DNA of 64,000 nt. Origin: Psychrobacillus psychrotolerans (GTDB lineage: Bacteria > Bacillota > Bacilli > Bacillales_A > Planococcaceae). The notes under the pieces were generated by a model that searched no databases, had not been told where the DNA came from, and worked only from the letters and a program-made list of their open reading frames with translations. Below, piece after piece: positions 52,103-63,530 of this stretch (position 1 is its first letter; every line of letters begins with the position of its first letter). The position numbers were made by a program, and so were the translations under genes. Location: positions 62,001-126,000 of the forward strand of contig NZ_FOXU01000001.1 of NCBI RefSeq assembly GCF_900115805.1. Reading direction: 5' to 3'.

Positions 52103-54103
52103 GTGATTTATGTGAAGATATTATTTCAAGTTTTAGTAATCTCAAGCTTCATCTTTTTTGTAAGTGGACGTTTAATGGGCTCACAGATTAATTTCATCAA
52201 ACGTATTTTGGCAGTAGTAATAAGCGTTTTCTTTACTTCCTTTGTATATTGGTATGCTTATTTACGCGGAACAGATTTCATGTCTGAGAGTTTTGTTTAT
52301 ACATACATGGATGTCAGCACAATCATATGGATTGGAAGTATGTTGCTCATCTCTATGTTACTTTATCTTTTCTTTGAATTATTTGATCCAATGGCCATTG
52401 GAGAGAAAGGGCAAAGAGTATCGGGTAATAAATCCATTTGGATTCGTTTACGAAAACAGTGGCGTGGTCAGAGGCGAATGAGACAAGTTGTCCAAATTGC
52501 TATGAAAAATGGTATTTCACGGACCATAAAATATTCGAAGTTTAAAGAAAGCGAACGTGAACTAGCAAAAGCTTTTAGACAAACATTGGAGCAATCTGGT
52601 GGAATTTTTGTGAAGTTTGGGCAAGTACTTTCTACAAGAGGAGATATATTGCCTGTTGCTTTCATAAAGGAACTCGAATTACTTCAGCAGCATGTAAAAC
52701 CTTTAACCAATGAACAGGTCAATTCCATTTTAGCAGCTCATCTACCATATAATATGGAGGATATGTTTGTTGAATTCGATTTGACACCTCTTGCATCAGC
52801 ATCTATAGGGCAAGTACATAAAGCTATTCTTCGTGAAAACAATAAAGAAGTAGTAGTGAAAATTTTGCGGCCTGATATAAAAGATATGATGCGTGATGAT
52901 TTAAATATATTAGTAGACTTTGCTTCATGGTTCTCTGACAAATCTACATGGGCTGAAAAGCTTGGGTTTCGCGAGCTTGCAATTGGATTTGCAGAGAATT
53001 TAAGAGAAGAAGTTAATTTTGAGATTGAAATGCGAAATGCTATACAAGTCACTACTGCCTTACAAGATAGTTCGTATAAAGTGAGAATACCTCATATATA
53101 CACGGAACTAAGCAATAATCATTTAATTGTTTTTGAATACATTCATGGACAGAGTGTAGCAAATGGAGTTACGTTATTTCGATCACTTGGAGCGGACAGA
53201 GAACAGTTTGCAAGGACTGTCTTATATTCATTTTTTGATCAATTACTGTATTCTGGAATCTTTCATGCAGATCCACATCCAGGCAATATCTTTATAGATG
53301 ATGTAGACGGAACTCCTATTTTCTTAGACTTTGGAGCTGTGGGTCGATTGGCACAACCTCAGCAAGAAGGCATGAAGTTATTCTTATTAGGCATTCAACA
53401 CAATGATGCGGATATTCTCTTTGATGCACTGTCACTACTAGTGGAAGATGTAGATCATGTTGAGCGAGAGAAGTTAGAACATGCAATGGCGCAATTATTG
53501 TTGCGGATTTCCTATATTTCTCATATTCCAACGGAGGAATTGATACAAGCCTTCTTTGAAGTAGTCCATAAATTCGGATTATCTTTCTACCCATCGGTAG
53601 GAATTGCACTTAGAGCACTGATCACACTTGACGGAACATTACACATGATAAAAAGGGACTTTGACATTTTTAATGAAGCGAAAGAATATTCTACTGAATA
53701 TATGGCTTCGTTATGGAAAAAGCCATTTAAACAACCAAAGCAGACAATAGAACGGTTGGAAGAGGAATTCGCATTACTATTACCTACCTTACGTAAAATA
53801 CCAAGAAGAGTAGATCATCTCATTCAGCGAGTGGAAAGTGGCAAAATTACGTTACATCATGATATCTTTTCAGATAAAAGTAATTCTATGTTTGTTACGC
53901 AATTATTTTCTCGCTTCATCTTGCTTATGGTAGGCATTACTTTCGGTATTATATCCGTTGCCCTCCTTGCAATTGGTCAGTTTATAGAGGCAGAATTTGC
54001 AGTCTACTTGAATACAGCAGCATATGTGGGACTGTTCTTATGTGCGGTATTACTCGTTAGACTATCGATACAGGCTATACGATTGATGAAAAGTGACCGG
54101 TAA
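52103..54103 (+). CDS. UbiB/ABC1 (AarF) atypical kinase with membrane segments
   Basis: 666 residues from GTG 52103, set by GAAAGGATG; GTG 52094 is too close to it. Three N-terminal membrane segments, then the ABC1 domain: KFGQVLSTR (KxGQ motif), VVVKILRPDI with the nucleotide Lys, FHADPHPGNIFI and FLDFGAVGRL. Two membrane segments at the C-terminus. UbiB proteins support quinone or lipid handling; Bacillales make menaquinone, so its role there is unclear. Terminator at 54113. Confidence 0.88.
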   Translation: MIYVKILFQVLVISSFIFFVSGRLMGSQINFIKRILAVVISVFFTSFVYWYAYLRGTDFMSESFVYTYMDVSTIIWIGSMLLISMLLYLFFELFDPMAIGEKGQRVSGNKSIWIRLRKQWRGQRRMRQVVQIAMKNGISRTIKYSKFKESERELAKAFRQTLEQSGGIFVKFGQVLSTRGDILPVAFIKELELLQQHVKPLTNEQVNSILAAHLPYNMEDMFVEFDLTPLASASIGQVHKAILRENNKEVVVKILRPDIKDMMRDDLNILVDFASWFSDKSTWAEKLGFRELAIGFAENLREEVNFEIEMRNAIQVTTALQDSSYKVRIPHIYTELSNNHLIVFEYIHGQSVANGVTLFRSLGADREQFARTVLYSFFDQLLYSGIFHADPHPGNIFIDDVDGTPIFLDFGAVGRLAQPQQEGMKLFLLGIQHNDADILFDALSLLVEDVDHVEREKLEHAMAQLLLRISYISHIPTEELIQAFFEVVHKFGLSFYPSVGIALRALITLDGTLHMIKRDFDIFNEAKEYSTEYMASLWKKPFKQPKQTIERLEEEFALLLPTLRKIPRRVDHLIQRVESGKITLHHDIFSDKSNSMFVTQLFSRFILLMVGITFGIISVALLAIGQFIEAEFAVYLNTAAYVGLFLCAVLLVRLSIQAIRLMKSDR

Positions 54104-54112
54104 CTCTATAGT

Positions 54113-54153
54113 ACTCAAAAAACCCATTTCTATTTGAAATGGGTTTTTTGAGT
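54113..54153. terminator. bidirectional terminator
   Basis: ACTCAAAAAACCCATTTC pairs with GAAATGGGTTTTTTGAGT around TATTT. Between convergent genes. Confidence 0.85.
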
Positions 54154-54172
54154 CAGAGTACGGGCATTTTTA

Positions 54173-54769
54173 TTATGGTAATGATAAAGCGGGGTGTTCC
54201 CAGTAGCTATCTGCCACGAAAGAGAGATTCTCTGGATTAAAGTTTTCAAAGTTAATTTTATTTAACGTTTCTTTGCTCATTAGAACTACCATTACATCAC
54301 CATTTTCCACATTGCCGTAACGATCTGTTAGGGGCGCTTGTACTATTAATGTGGCTTGGCTAACATCATCAAGTGCGTTCATCGCCTTCATAAAGTCTAC
54401 TGTACGGTTTAATATGGACAGCTTTAAGGATTCAGCAGACTTAAAGTTTTGCTCTAATGCAATCGCTTCGACTACACCACTTTCAAATCTAGAAGAAATC
54501 ACGGCATCTTCCTTTTCTTGCGGGGTTATTCCGAAATCTCGCATAATTAATGCTGCTGCAATTACTTCTGGTGTTTTATGACTTTCTACCATTTTTTCTT
54601 TTAGCTCTTCTTTGGCCATTTTTTTATAAAATGGCAAGGCAGAAATATCTTCTTTAACTGTTTGTTCCTTTTCTGTATGGTCTATTATATTTGCAAAAGT
54701 TACTATTCCTAAGAGGAAGATTATCAATATAAACCACCAGTATAAATGTTTTTTTGTAGTGTCGGCCAA
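54173..54769 (-). CDS. single-pass membrane protein, unknown function
   Basis: 198 residues from TTG 54769, set by GAAAGGAG; the ATG at 54802 lies upstream of it. One membrane segment (about 9-30), then an outer domain of about 165 residues rich in helices (KKMAKEELKEKMVESHKTPE) with a C-terminal beta part (GDVMVVLMSKETLNKINF). No family recognised. Confidence 0.68.
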   Translation of the reverse strand: MADTTKKHLYWWFILIIFLLGIVTFANIIDHTEKEQTVKEDISALPFYKKMAKEELKEKMVESHKTPEVIAAALIMRDFGITPQEKEDAVISSRFESGVVEAIALEQNFKSAESLKLSILNRTVDFMKAMNALDDVSQATLIVQAPLTDRYGNVENGDVMVVLMSKETLNKINFENFNPENLSFVADSYWEHPALSLP

Positions 54770-54930
54770 AGTAAAACTCCTTTCGCTAGAGGAACCCGTC
54801 AAGTATCATATGCATACTAGAAACGAAGTTATGTCTATAACTTCTATAGTCGAGGATAACTATAGTTGAATTAACCTTGAAGACTACTTACAATGGAAAA
54901 GAAAGTATGAACGAATAGGAGTCGATATAA

Positions 54931-55410
54931 TTGTATAGAACGGTAAATGATTTTATAACGGATTGGTCTGATGCAGCAGAGGGGACATTAAGCGTGCTCC
55001 AGTCATTAACTGATGAAAAATTAGATCAAGCGATTGTTGAAGGACATAGTACTCTTGGTTGGTTAGGGTGGCATCTTGCGACAAGTCCCGTATTTTTCGC
55101 AGGATTAGTAGGATTAAATGTGGAAGCAGCCGTTGATAAAAACAAAGAAGCAATAACGGTTAAAGACATTGTCGAAACATATAAAAAAATCGTCGAGGCA
55201 GTTAAAACGGAAGCGAAAACTAATCTTACAGATGACAGATTGATCGAGAAGATTCAAAGCTTTGCAGGAGAAACAACTAGAGGAGTTTTGCTACACAAAC
55301 TTCTTGATCATCAAACACATCATCGTGGTCAAATGACGGTCCTTCTACGTCAAGCAGGACTTCCTGTACCGGGTGTTATGGGACCAACGAAAGAACAACA
55401 ACGAGGTTAA
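54931..55410 (+). CDS. DinB-family protein
   Basis: 159 residues from TTG 54931 behind AATAGGAG. A four-helix bundle with the His ligands in GWLGWHLATS and LLDHQTHHRGQM. DinB-like proteins bind a metal and often act as thiol- or bacillithiol-dependent transferases. Substrate unknown. Strong terminator at 55423. Confidence 0.83.
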   Translation: MYRTVNDFITDWSDAAEGTLSVLQSLTDEKLDQAIVEGHSTLGWLGWHLATSPVFFAGLVGLNVEAAVDKNKEAITVKDIVETYKKIVEAVKTEAKTNLTDDRLIEKIQSFAGETTRGVLLHKLLDHQTHHRGQMTVLLRQAGLPVPGVMGPTKEQQRG

Positions 55411-55422
55411 TGAATACAAAAG

Positions 55423-55461
55423 AAAAGCAGGATAACCATTATTATGGTTATCCTGCTTTTT
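55423..55461. terminator. bidirectional terminator
   Basis: AAAAGCAGGATAACCAT pairs with ATGGTTATCCTGCTTTT. Between the convergent DinB and S9 peptidase genes. Confidence 0.85.
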
Positions 55462-55489
55462 AGTATTACGTAGTTTAGGAAGATTTAGA

Positions 55490-57283
55490 TTAAATAAACC
55501 GATCTAAGAATTCCAACATTTTACTATACACAAATATTTCATTTTGTTTTTTGGAGAAACCATGACCTTCATCCGGTAGAACAATATATTCCACATCTCT
55601 GCCTTTTTCCTTCAATGCAGCGACAATCTGGTCGGATTCTTTTTGGACAACACGAGGATCATTAGCTCCTTGGATAACTAGCATAGGTTTTGTCATCCCA
55701 TCTAAATAAGTAATTGGAGAATCCTCTATGAACTTCTCCTTGTCTTTTACTGGGTCACCTACCCATTGAATCATAAATGATTTCCAAAACTCAGGTACGG
55801 AATCTACAAATGAGAATAGATTACTAGGACCGAATATATCTACAACTGCCTTGAAATACTCGGCATGGCGTCCGTGTAGTAAAAGAGACATATAACCACC
55901 ATAACTTCCACCAAGTAGGAGAATCTTATCTCTATCCACATATCCTTCTTTTATTAACCATTCTAATCCTTCCAAATTATCCAGGCGGGGTCCATGTCCC
56001 CAATCACCTTCTACCATTTTCATGAACTTCAAGCCGTAGTTAGAAGAGCCACGAAAGTTTGGTGCGAAAATGGAATACCCTCTGTTTAGAAGGAATTGGA
56101 ACATGGAACGAAACCATTTTCTCTCCAGGGATTGAGGACCCCCATGTGGCCACAGAATAACATGGCCATTGGAATACTCTTCTTTTGCTTGGAAAAGTAG
56201 GGCCTCGATTTCTAGACCATCAAAAGAAGGGTAAGTTAAAATAGTAGGTTCTACTAGTATCTCCTCTGGAACCCCTGGAATTCGAAAACGAGTTAACTCT
56301 TCCCATGATTCGCCGTTATCTTTCGATACAAAGACATTGTTTGGTCTTGTGGAAGTTCTTCCTTGGATATATAGATTACCTGATGGCATAATGACTACTT
56401 TTTCTACGACACTAGTCGGTGCTTTGACTTCTTTAAGTGTCTCATTTGTTAAATGGAATTCATAAAGCCGGTCTTCTACTCCATAAGATCCAACTAGATA
56501 GAGGCTCGCTGTTTTCTTAGAAAAATGGATACTAGAAAAATCCTCTTTCTCTATTTCTAAGACTTTCTTGAATTCCTTCGCTTCTAAGTCGAACTTCGCT
56601 AAATAGGTTAAATCAGAATTATAATTTGTTAAAAAGTAGATTTCTGTTTCTGAAGTGTAAAGTGCTTCTGATACTGTGTGCTGCTCTTTCGTCTCAGGCG
56701 TCATAAGGAAAGTCTCATTACCAATATGAACATAGGCTAGAGAGTATGTATTTCCAAATTGTTTACTTGAAACAAAAGTTTTTTCAGCTGGAGAAACAGC
56801 CTCTATAGAAGTAGGAGCAATTGTTCCCTCCAATAAAACTTTATCTTCTCCGGTTTCTATATCGTATAGATGACTATTAAGGAAGGAAGCATTTCCTGTT
56901 GTTGTTGAATAATAAAGACGTTTTCCATCTGTCGTCAAGTAGTTGAAGAAATGTCGTTCGCCTTCATTACTACGAAGTGAAATAAGTTTTCCACCTTGAG
57001 GCGAAAGGGCGTAAATTTGTGTATTCTCATCTCCATCTGTATCAAAACCAGCCACCATAAATTCACCAGTTTTAGCGTATGTTAAGAAATCTACACTCTG
57101 ATTATTAAATGTGAGTGGATACGGGAATTGGCTTGGTAAATCCATTCCCCAAATATTAAAGTGACCATTCAGATTTGAACTAATTACTAATTGCTTTTCA
57201 TCAGGACTGACAGTGAAGTTTTCCACCGCTAAAGTCTGAAAAAATTGTTCTACTTCTGGCTTATCAAATGTGACCATTCTCAT
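55490..57283 (-). CDS. S9-family prolyl-oligopeptidase-like peptidase
   Basis: 597 residues. The first about 330 residues form a beta-propeller, the rest an alpha/beta hydrolase. The nucleophile Ser is in GGSYGGYMS. The Asp lies in GANDPRV and the His in DEGHGF. No signal peptide, so cytosolic. It cleaves short peptides or acyl-peptides. AT-rich promoter region at 57284-57501 is shared with the divergent mut operon. Confidence 0.9.
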   Translation of the reverse strand: MRMVTFDKPEVEQFFQTLAVENFTVSPDEKQLVISSNLNGHFNIWGMDLPSQFPYPLTFNNQSVDFLTYAKTGEFMVAGFDTDGDENTQIYALSPQGGKLISLRSNEGERHFFNYLTTDGKRLYYSTTTGNASFLNSHLYDIETGEDKVLLEGTIAPTSIEAVSPAEKTFVSSKQFGNTYSLAYVHIGNETFLMTPETKEQHTVSEALYTSETEIYFLTNYNSDLTYLAKFDLEAKEFKKVLEIEKEDFSSIHFSKKTASLYLVGSYGVEDRLYEFHLTNETLKEVKAPTSVVEKVVIMPSGNLYIQGRTSTRPNNVFVSKDNGESWEELTRFRIPGVPEEILVEPTILTYPSFDGLEIEALLFQAKEEYSNGHVILWPHGGPQSLERKWFRSMFQFLLNRGYSIFAPNFRGSSNYGLKFMKMVEGDWGHGPRLDNLEGLEWLIKEGYVDRDKILLLGGSYGGYMSLLLHGRHAEYFKAVVDIFGPSNLFSFVDSVPEFWKSFMIQWVGDPVKDKEKFIEDSPITYLDGMTKPMLVIQGANDPRVVQKESDQIVAALKEKGRDVEYIVLPDEGHGFSKKQNEIFVYSKMLEFLDRFI

Positions 57284-57501
57284 TCCCCAATTCTATTAAG
57301 ATTTTTCCATTTTACCATATAAAATAGTGATTTAAATTTAAATTCACGAAATAATGAATATAGTCTAAAAAATTTAAGCATTAGCGCATTTTAAACAATG
57401 TATTTAATGTTGATATACAATAGCTCTTTCATCCAACACTCTTCTGAGGTAAAATATCATTAGGTTAAAGTAATACCAGAGGGGGAAGCGAAAGCGATTT
57501 T

Positions 57502-59151
57502 ATGACTATACAAGATATGAAACAAACGGAATTTAAAGAAGCAACACTTTCCGAGTGGGAGCAAGTTGCCGTTAAATCACTTAAGGGTAAATCATTAGAA
57601 TCTCTTTCTACCAAGACTTTAGAGGAAATTATTTTGAAACCGCTTTATTCATTAGCCGATATGGAAAATATGTCTATACAACAAACAAATTCTATACGAA
57701 GCGCTAAACAAACTGCTGATTGGCTCATTGCACAGCAGGCGACGGGGAATACCAGTGAAGAGATATTAATAGATTTACAAGATTCCTTAGCAAAAGGAAA
57801 TAACATAATACATTACAAGCTAGAGGCTCATCATCAGTGGACTAAATCCCAATTGGAAGAATTATCTGCTTTGGTTGAGCTACATCCAGTACTGCTTGAT
57901 ATATCTCATGATCCAACATTCATACATAGTTTCAAAACAATCAAAGGTGCTGTTAAAGGATCTAGAGATACGGATATGCCTCATACAAGAACAGTTTACT
58001 TGGATGGGACAGCTATTCACCAAGCAGGAGGAGACGCTGTTAGTGAGTTAGTGAGTGTCTTACTACAGGCAGATTATATGACTCAAAAAAATAGTATAGA
58101 GAAAATCGCAGAAAAAGCATTCGCTCAATTTTCTGTGGACACTAATTTCTTTATGGAAATTGCGAAAATCCGTTCATTTAGAGTACTTTGGAAAGCATTT
58201 GGAGAAGCACATGGACAGGAGAATATTAATGCTATACCTGTCCATGCTGAAACTTCCTTGAGATCATTCTCAGCTCTTGATGCAACTGTGAATATTTTAC
58301 GAGCAGCAAATAGTACGCTTGCGGCAGTACTTGGAGGAGCGGACAGTGTAACAAGCTTTCCACATGACATATTAACAAGTGCAAATCCAACATCTAAGAG
58401 AATTGCACGGAATATGCAGTTAGTATTAAAGGAAGAGACACATATTCAACGAGTGATGGACGCTTCAGGTGGCTCTTATTATATTGAGACACTGACGAAA
58501 CAATTAGTTGAAAAAGCATGGGCATTATTCTTGGAGTTGATAAAAGAAAAGTCATTCGAATTAGCAACGGTTAAACTGCAAGAAAGAGCAGAGTCCAAAT
58601 GGGAAGAACAGTTGGAAGCACTTGCTACTCGCAAAAAATCTTTAATCGGGACTAATGTGTACGCTAACCCAGATGATTCTTTAATATTCAAGCTGAATGA
58701 TACAGGCTATAAACGATTAGCAGAACCATTTGAACAATTGAGACAAGCATTTTTGAGCAATCCCTTAAAAACTGCTATTTTTCCATATGGCCTTTTAAAA
58801 GAGTACAAAGCTCGTATGGATTTCGTAAGTGGGTATTTAACTTCTATTGGTTTGAAATCAATAGTTGCACCCGAGAACTTAAAGCCGTTTGAGATGCAAA
58901 AATGGATTGACGAAAATGAAATAGACTACGGGGTCTTTGTTGGAAACGATGAGCAGTCAGCTGGATTAGTTCCAGCTATCCTAAATGAAAATATATCGAT
59001 TCCACTAGATGTTGCAGGTCAGTTTGAAGAGTATGTTGATTGGCTGGAAGCTGGATTAAACGGTAGAATTTTTGCAGGGCAATCTCTTTTTGAAAAAGGC
59101 TTTGAACTGTTAGCACTTGCAAAAAAGGAGGATTCAAATGACCATGCCTAA
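57502..59151 (+). CDS. mutA: methylmalonyl-CoA mutase, small subunit
   Basis: 549 residues. The barrel domain resembles MutB, but the C-terminal B12 domain lacks the DxHxxG motif, as in non-catalytic small subunits ([15 protein letters not shown] in its place). With MutB it forms the heterodimeric adenosylcobalamin enzyme that interconverts methylmalonyl- and succinyl-CoA. The ribosome site is GAGGGGGAAG. It overlaps mutB by 14 bases. Confidence 0.93.
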   Translation: MTIQDMKQTEFKEATLSEWEQVAVKSLKGKSLESLSTKTLEEIILKPLYSLADMENMSIQQTNSIRSAKQTADWLIAQQATGNTSEEILIDLQDSLAKGNNIIHYKLEAHHQWTKSQLEELSALVELHPVLLDISHDPTFIHSFKTIKGAVKGSRDTDMPHTRTVYLDGTAIHQAGGDAVSELVSVLLQADYMTQKNSIEKIAEKAFAQFSVDTNFFMEIAKIRSFRVLWKAFGEAHGQENINAIPVHAETSLRSFSALDATVNILRAANSTLAAVLGGADSVTSFPHDILTSANPTSKRIARNMQLVLKEETHIQRVMDASGGSYYIETLTKQLVEKAWALFLELIKEKSFELATVKLQERAESKWEEQLEALATRKKSLIGTNVYANPDDSLIFKLNDTGYKRLAEPFEQLRQAFLSNPLKTAIFPYGLLKEYKARMDFVSGYLTSIGLKSIVAPENLKPFEMQKWIDENEIDYGVFVGNDEQSAGLVPAILNENISIPLDVAGQFEEYVDWLEAGLNGRIFAGQSLFEKGFELLALAKKEDSNDHA

Positions 59152-61297
59152 TTACGATAAAGTATCTATTGAACAGGTGTTACAAAAAGAAAGTAACGCA
59201 ACACCTAGTGCAACTGAATCCTTTTTAACGAATGAAGGAATTCATTTAAAGTCCTTATACAATCGAGAAGATTCATCTACCTTACCGCATGTAAATGACT
59301 TACCTGGGATTGCTCCAAACACTAGAGGACCTTATCCGACGATGTATGTGACAAAGCCTTGGACGGTCCGCCAATATGCTGGATTTTCAACAGCAGAAGA
59401 AAGTAACGCTTTCTATAGAAGAAACTTGGCTATGGGTCAAAAAGGCCTGTCCGTTGCATTCGATTTAGCAACGCATCGCGGCTATGACTCCGATCATGAA
59501 CGTGTTACAGGGGATGTTGGGAAAGCAGGAGTAGCCATAGATTCGGTGGAAGATATGAAAATTTTATTTGATGGGATTCCGTTGGATAAAATGTCTGTGT
59601 CGATGACGATGAACGGAGCAGTTCTCCCAATTTTAGCTTTCTATATTGTGACTGCAGAAGAACAAGGAGTAACTCCGGATCAGTTAGCCGGGACGATACA
59701 AAATGACATATTAAAAGAATATATGGTGCGTAATACGTATATATATACTCCAGAAATGTCGATGAAAATTATCGCGGACATATTTGCTTATACTGCTAAA
59801 AGAATGCCTAAGTTTAACTCTATCTCTATATCTGGCTACCATATGCAAGAAGCTGGGGCTACTGCGGATATAGAATTAGCCTATACATTGGCCGATGGAT
59901 TAGAATATGTGCGAACAGGTCTAGAAGCTGGAATAGATATTGATGCCTTTGCACCTAGACTTTCGTTCTTCTGGGCAATCGGCATGAATTATTTCATGGA
60001 AATAGCGAAAATGCGTGCAGCTCGTAGAATATGGGCACAAATGATGCAAAGCTTTGATCCAAAAAACCCTAAATCTCTTGCTCTTCGTACGCACTCACAA
60101 ACATCTGGTTGGAGCTTAACAGAACAAGATCCATTCAATAATGTGACAAGAACTTTAGTAGAAGCTAATGCTGCTGCAATGGGTCACACGCAGTCACTTC
60201 ATACAAATGCTCTAGATGAAGCGATAGCATTGCCAACGGATTTCTCTGCCCGAATTGCTCGAAATACTCAATTATTCCTCCAGGAAGAAACGAATATGAC
60301 GAAAGTAATCGATCCATGGGGCGGGTCCTATTACGTTGAAACATTAACAAATGAATTAATGGAAAAAGCTTGGACTTTGATAGAAGAAATTGAAGAGTTA
60401 GGCGGTATGGCAAAAGCGATTGAAACAGGCTTGCCTAAGATGAAAATAGAAGAAGCAGCAGCCAAAAAACAAGCGCAAATCGACTCTTCGAAAGAAATAA
60501 TCATTGGGGTTAACAAATATCGTTTGGAACAAGAAGATGCAATAGATATTTTAAATATAGATAATACAGTCGTTCGTCAAAAACAAATGGAGCGCTTAGA
60601 CAAAGTCAAAGCAAACCGTAATGAAAAAGCAGTTCAAAAAGCATTAGCAGATTTAACAGAAGCCGCAAAAAATGGGGAAACCAATCTGTTAGAAGCTGCT
60701 GTTATAGCGGCTAGAGAACGTGCTACTATTGGAGAAATATCCGATGCTATTGAAGTAGTGGCTGGAAGACATAAGGCGGTGATCCGTTCAGTGAGTGGTA
60801 TATATAGCGCTAACTTTAATGATGCAGAAGAGATTAATGCAGTAAAACAAATGGCAGAAGACTTCCGTGAAAATGAAGGCCGTCGTCCACGTATTTTAAT
60901 CGCCAAAATGGGTCAAGACGGACATGATCGTGGAGCTAAGGTTATTGCAACTGCATTTGCTGATTTAGGATTTGACGTAGATATTAGCCCGCTATTTCAA
61001 ACACCTGCAGAAACTGCACTGCAAGCAGTCGAAAATGATGTCCACGTTGTTGGTGTAAGTTCTTTAGCTGCTGGTCATATGACATTAGTTCCTTCATTGA
61101 AAGAGGAATTGGCTAAGCTTGGTAGAGAGGATATACTAATTGTTGTTGGTGGTGTAATTCCAGCTCAGGATTATGCTTTTCTACGTGAAAATGGTGCCTC
61201 CGCTATTTTCGGACCAGGAACAGTTATTCCGGTTGCTGCACAAAAAGTGATCGAAGAGATATACAAGCGTCTTGGCTACGAGGAAGTGGAAGGTTAA
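59138..61297 (+). CDS. mutB: methylmalonyl-CoA mutase, catalytic subunit
   Basis: 719 residues from ATG 59138, set by AAAGGAGGATT inside the end of mutA; the frame from 59117 has no site. TIM-barrel part with [20 protein letters not shown] and [20 protein letters not shown]. The C-terminal B12-binding motif is DGHDRG, with His as lower cobalt ligand. Catalytic chain of the mutase. Confidence 0.95.
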   Translation: MTMPNYDKVSIEQVLQKESNATPSATESFLTNEGIHLKSLYNREDSSTLPHVNDLPGIAPNTRGPYPTMYVTKPWTVRQYAGFSTAEESNAFYRRNLAMGQKGLSVAFDLATHRGYDSDHERVTGDVGKAGVAIDSVEDMKILFDGIPLDKMSVSMTMNGAVLPILAFYIVTAEEQGVTPDQLAGTIQNDILKEYMVRNTYIYTPEMSMKIIADIFAYTAKRMPKFNSISISGYHMQEAGATADIELAYTLADGLEYVRTGLEAGIDIDAFAPRLSFFWAIGMNYFMEIAKMRAARRIWAQMMQSFDPKNPKSLALRTHSQTSGWSLTEQDPFNNVTRTLVEANAAAMGHTQSLHTNALDEAIALPTDFSARIARNTQLFLQEETNMTKVIDPWGGSYYVETLTNELMEKAWTLIEEIEELGGMAKAIETGLPKMKIEEAAAKKQAQIDSSKEIIIGVNKYRLEQEDAIDILNIDNTVVRQKQMERLDKVKANRNEKAVQKALADLTEAAKNGETNLLEAAVIAARERATIGEISDAIEVVAGRHKAVIRSVSGIYSANFNDAEEINAVKQMAEDFRENEGRRPRILIAKMGQDGHDRGAKVIATAFADLGFDVDISPLFQTPAETALQAVENDVHVVGVSSLAAGHMTLVPSLKEELAKLGREDILIVVGGVIPAQDYAFLRENGASAIFGPGTVIPVAAQKVIEEIYKRLGYEEVEG

Positions 61298-62391
61298 TGT
61301 CAAAAACGGATAATAATAACGAATCTTCTATGCATGTGATGAATGGCATTAAATCGCAACATGATGGGGTGGGGAAAGCTTCTATTAAAAAGTTTTCTAA
61401 AAGAAAGCCTCTTCAAATTAATGAAGAGGAATATATCCGACAAATTCAAAGTGGCTCCAGGCTGCATTTAGCTAAAGCTATAACGTATATTGAGAGTACA
61501 GTAAATGATCAACAGCAAATTGGACAGCAATTACTAAAAAACTTACTTCCGTATACTGGCAATAGTATACGTATTGGAATAACAGGGGTGCCTGGAGTAG
61601 GAAAAAGTACATTTATCGAGGCATTTGGTAAAATGCTTTGTGATCAAGGATATAAAGTTGCGGTATTAGCCATCGATCCTAGTTCATCTTTGACTGGAGG
61701 CAGTATTCTCGGAGATAAAACGAGAATGGAAGAGCTTGCTAAGCATCCGAATGCGTTTATCAGACCTTCGCCTACTGCTGGGACACTTGGTGGCGTGCAT
61801 AAAAAATCTCGAGAGACAATGCTTCTCTGCGAGGCTGCTGGATACGATGTCATTTTAGTGGAAACGGTTGGAGTCGGTCAAAGTGAGACAATAGTAAGGG
61901 GTATGGTTGATTTCTTTTTGTTATTAGCGCTTACAGGTGCCGGAGATGAATTGCAGGGGATGAAAAAAGGAATCATGGAGCTTGCGGATGCTATTATTGT
62001 CCACAAAGCAGATGGATCCAATGAAAAGCTAGCTAAAAAAACGGTTGCGGAGTACAAACAAATTCTCCATTTTTTAGCACCGTCTTCACCTTATTGGCAA
62101 ACTCCAGCACTTGCAGTATCTTCGCTATATAAAATTGGATTAGATGTAGTATGGGAAAATATACTACACTTCCAGCAAGTGATGAAAGAAAAGTCGGTTT
62201 GGCAACATAGAAGAAAAGAACAAACAATTGAATGGTTTAAAACGATGATTGTGGATCGATTATACGACGACTTTTTTTCATCCACTGTTAAAAAGCAATC
62301 TATGGCAACTTTAGAAAGTTTAGTGCGAGATGAAAAAATAACAGTTTCCCAAGCGGTTGACGATCTATTTTCCTCGAATCCAAACGGATAA
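61297..62391 (+). CDS. meaB: MeaB-type GTPase chaperone of the mutase
   Basis: 364 residues. Walker A GVPGVGKST, then DPSSSLTGGSILGDKTRM and VETVGVGQSE of the ArgK/MeaB G3E GTPases. It gates cobalamin loading and protects the mutase from inactivation. Its ATG shares the last base of the mutB stop (61297), so translation is coupled. An N-terminal extension of about 30 residues is unremarkable. Confidence 0.94.
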   Translation: MSKTDNNNESSMHVMNGIKSQHDGVGKASIKKFSKRKPLQINEEEYIRQIQSGSRLHLAKAITYIESTVNDQQQIGQQLLKNLLPYTGNSIRIGITGVPGVGKSTFIEAFGKMLCDQGYKVAVLAIDPSSSLTGGSILGDKTRMEELAKHPNAFIRPSPTAGTLGGVHKKSRETMLLCEAAGYDVILVETVGVGQSETIVRGMVDFFLLLALTGAGDELQGMKKGIMELADAIIVHKADGSNEKLAKKTVAEYKQILHFLAPSSPYWQTPALAVSSLYKIGLDVVWENILHFQQVMKEKSVWQHRRKEQTIEWFKTMIVDRLYDDFFSSTVKKQSMATLESLVRDEKITVSQAVDDLFSSNPNG

Positions 62392-62432
62392 TCTGATAAG
62401 ATTAACATAGTAAAAAAAGGAGAGTGGCATAA

Positions 62433-62873
62433 ATGAATATGGATTTCAATTTATATATGAATGATATACTAGTACAAGCTCGTGGAGAAATGGACGCAGC
62501 AGGTTATGAGCAACTTGAAACACCTGAAGCAGTAGATGCAGCATTTGCTCGTCAAGGAACAACTTTAGTAATGGTAAACTCTGTATGTGGATGTGCTGGA
62601 GGAATTGCACGCCCTGCTGCGGCAAACTCTGTACATTATGATAAACGTCCAGACCATTTAGTAACTGTTTTTGCTGGTCAAGACAAATTGGCTACTCAAC
62701 AAGCGCGTAATCTATTCGGAGATGATCACTTGCCTTCTTCTCCATCATTTGTTCTGTTAAAAGACGGACAACCTGTAGCAGAAATCGGTCGTCACGAAAT
62801 AGAAGGTCATGCACCTACTTCTGTCATTACACATCTTCAAGAATTATTTGAAGAATACTGCGAAGAAGTTTAA
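62433..62873 (+). CDS. brxB: bacilliredoxin BrxA/BrxB-family protein
   Basis: 146 residues, with the CGC redox motif at Cys52-Cys54 (NSVCGCAGG). Bacilliredoxins remove bacillithiol from mixed disulfides on proteins. YqiW (BrxB) rather than YphP (BrxA) is suggested by the link to acyl-CoA genes, but the two cannot be separated here by eye. AAAGGAGAG ribosome site; terminator at 62880. Confidence 0.88.
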   Translation: MNMDFNLYMNDILVQARGEMDAAGYEQLETPEAVDAAFARQGTTLVMVNSVCGCAGGIARPAAANSVHYDKRPDHLVTVFAGQDKLATQQARNLFGDDHLPSSPSFVLLKDGQPVAEIGRHEIEGHAPTSVITHLQELFEEYCEEV

Positions 62874-62879
62874 ATAATA

Positions 62880-62919
62880 AAAACCAGCGGAAGCATCTAA
62901 ATGCATTCGCTGGTTTTTA
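62880..62919 (+). terminator. intrinsic terminator after brxB
   Basis: AAAACCAGCG pairs with CGCTGGTTTT, with an inner GCAT/ATGC stem, followed by Ts. Confidence 0.8.
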
Positions 62920-62994
62920 TCATTTCTCAAAGATCCATAAATTGAACTTTTTTAATATATTATGGCGATGAACAGGTAAACATCATAAGATTTT

Positions 62995-63046
62995 GCAAGA
63001 AAAAGAGATGCTGGTTGGTTATGACATCGTCACAACCAACCAGCAT
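62995..63046 (-). terminator. long-stem terminator of prli42
   Basis: GATGCTGGTTGGTT and TGAC pair with GTCA and AACCAACCAGCATC (63007-63046, near-perfect over about 18 pairs). On the minus strand it is followed by CTCTTTTTCTT. Unusually long and stable for such a short gene. Confidence 0.65.
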
Positions 63047-63123
63047 CCCTAAAATTCACTTGGTAATAGAATGGCAAACGCCTGTTCAAAGTCCTTTGGA
63101 CACGATAGAAACAGGTTTTGACA

Positions 63124-63219
63124 TTAAAGGATGAAGCTTAGACCGAATAGTAATGTAGACATTACCATTACAAAAATCATTAAATACACAATAATTTTAC
63201 GAAAAGTTTGGTTGCGCAT
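63124..63219 (-). CDS. prli42: Prli42, stressosome-anchoring membrane micro-protein
   Basis: 31 residues on the minus strand from ATG 63219 with AAAGGAGAGA as ribosome site. MRNQTFRKIIVYLMIFVMVM then STLLFGLSFIL: a basic start and one membrane helix. This matches the Prli42 family, known in Listeria to tether the stressosome to the membrane. Too short for most gene finders; length and N-terminal R-N-x-x-x-R-K pattern are right for the family. Confidence 0.85.
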   Translation of the reverse strand: MRNQTFRKIIVYLMIFVMVMSTLLFGLSFIL

Positions 63220-63530
63220 AATTTCTCTCCTTTAGCTTGTACCTTTATTTTAACAAAAACATAAAAATGCACAAGAGGTAGAGATTTTTTTTTGAAATAG
63301 GTACAATAGAAAAAGGGTTATTTTAAATTTTCTGTAATCACTTGATATTGGAATATTAGGGACAGTCATTATCATGAGAGATTCCATCAGCTCATTGTAG
63401 ATAGCCTTTTTCATAGATAGAATCTTTGCATAGAAATACGTTCTAATGTTGTTATTATCTGCATGCGGAATGTGACAATATAATTTTGCAAAATCTATCA
63501 GTTTATTACTACACATTTTTTGATAGAAGT
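63220..63530. other. upstream region of prli42, no supported gene
   Basis: The first 30 bases carry the prli42 ribosome site and probably its promoter. A minus-strand frame at 63250-63516 (88 codons) has no ribosome site and no recognisable family; I do not call it. Confidence 0.4.

Noticed and set aside
53316-53609. minus-strand frame inside the UbiB-like gene
   Set aside because: Antisense shadow of conserved ABC1 motifs.
63250-63516. 88-codon minus-strand frame upstream of prli42
   Set aside because: No ribosome site and no recognisable family; it overlaps the likely prli42 promoter region.
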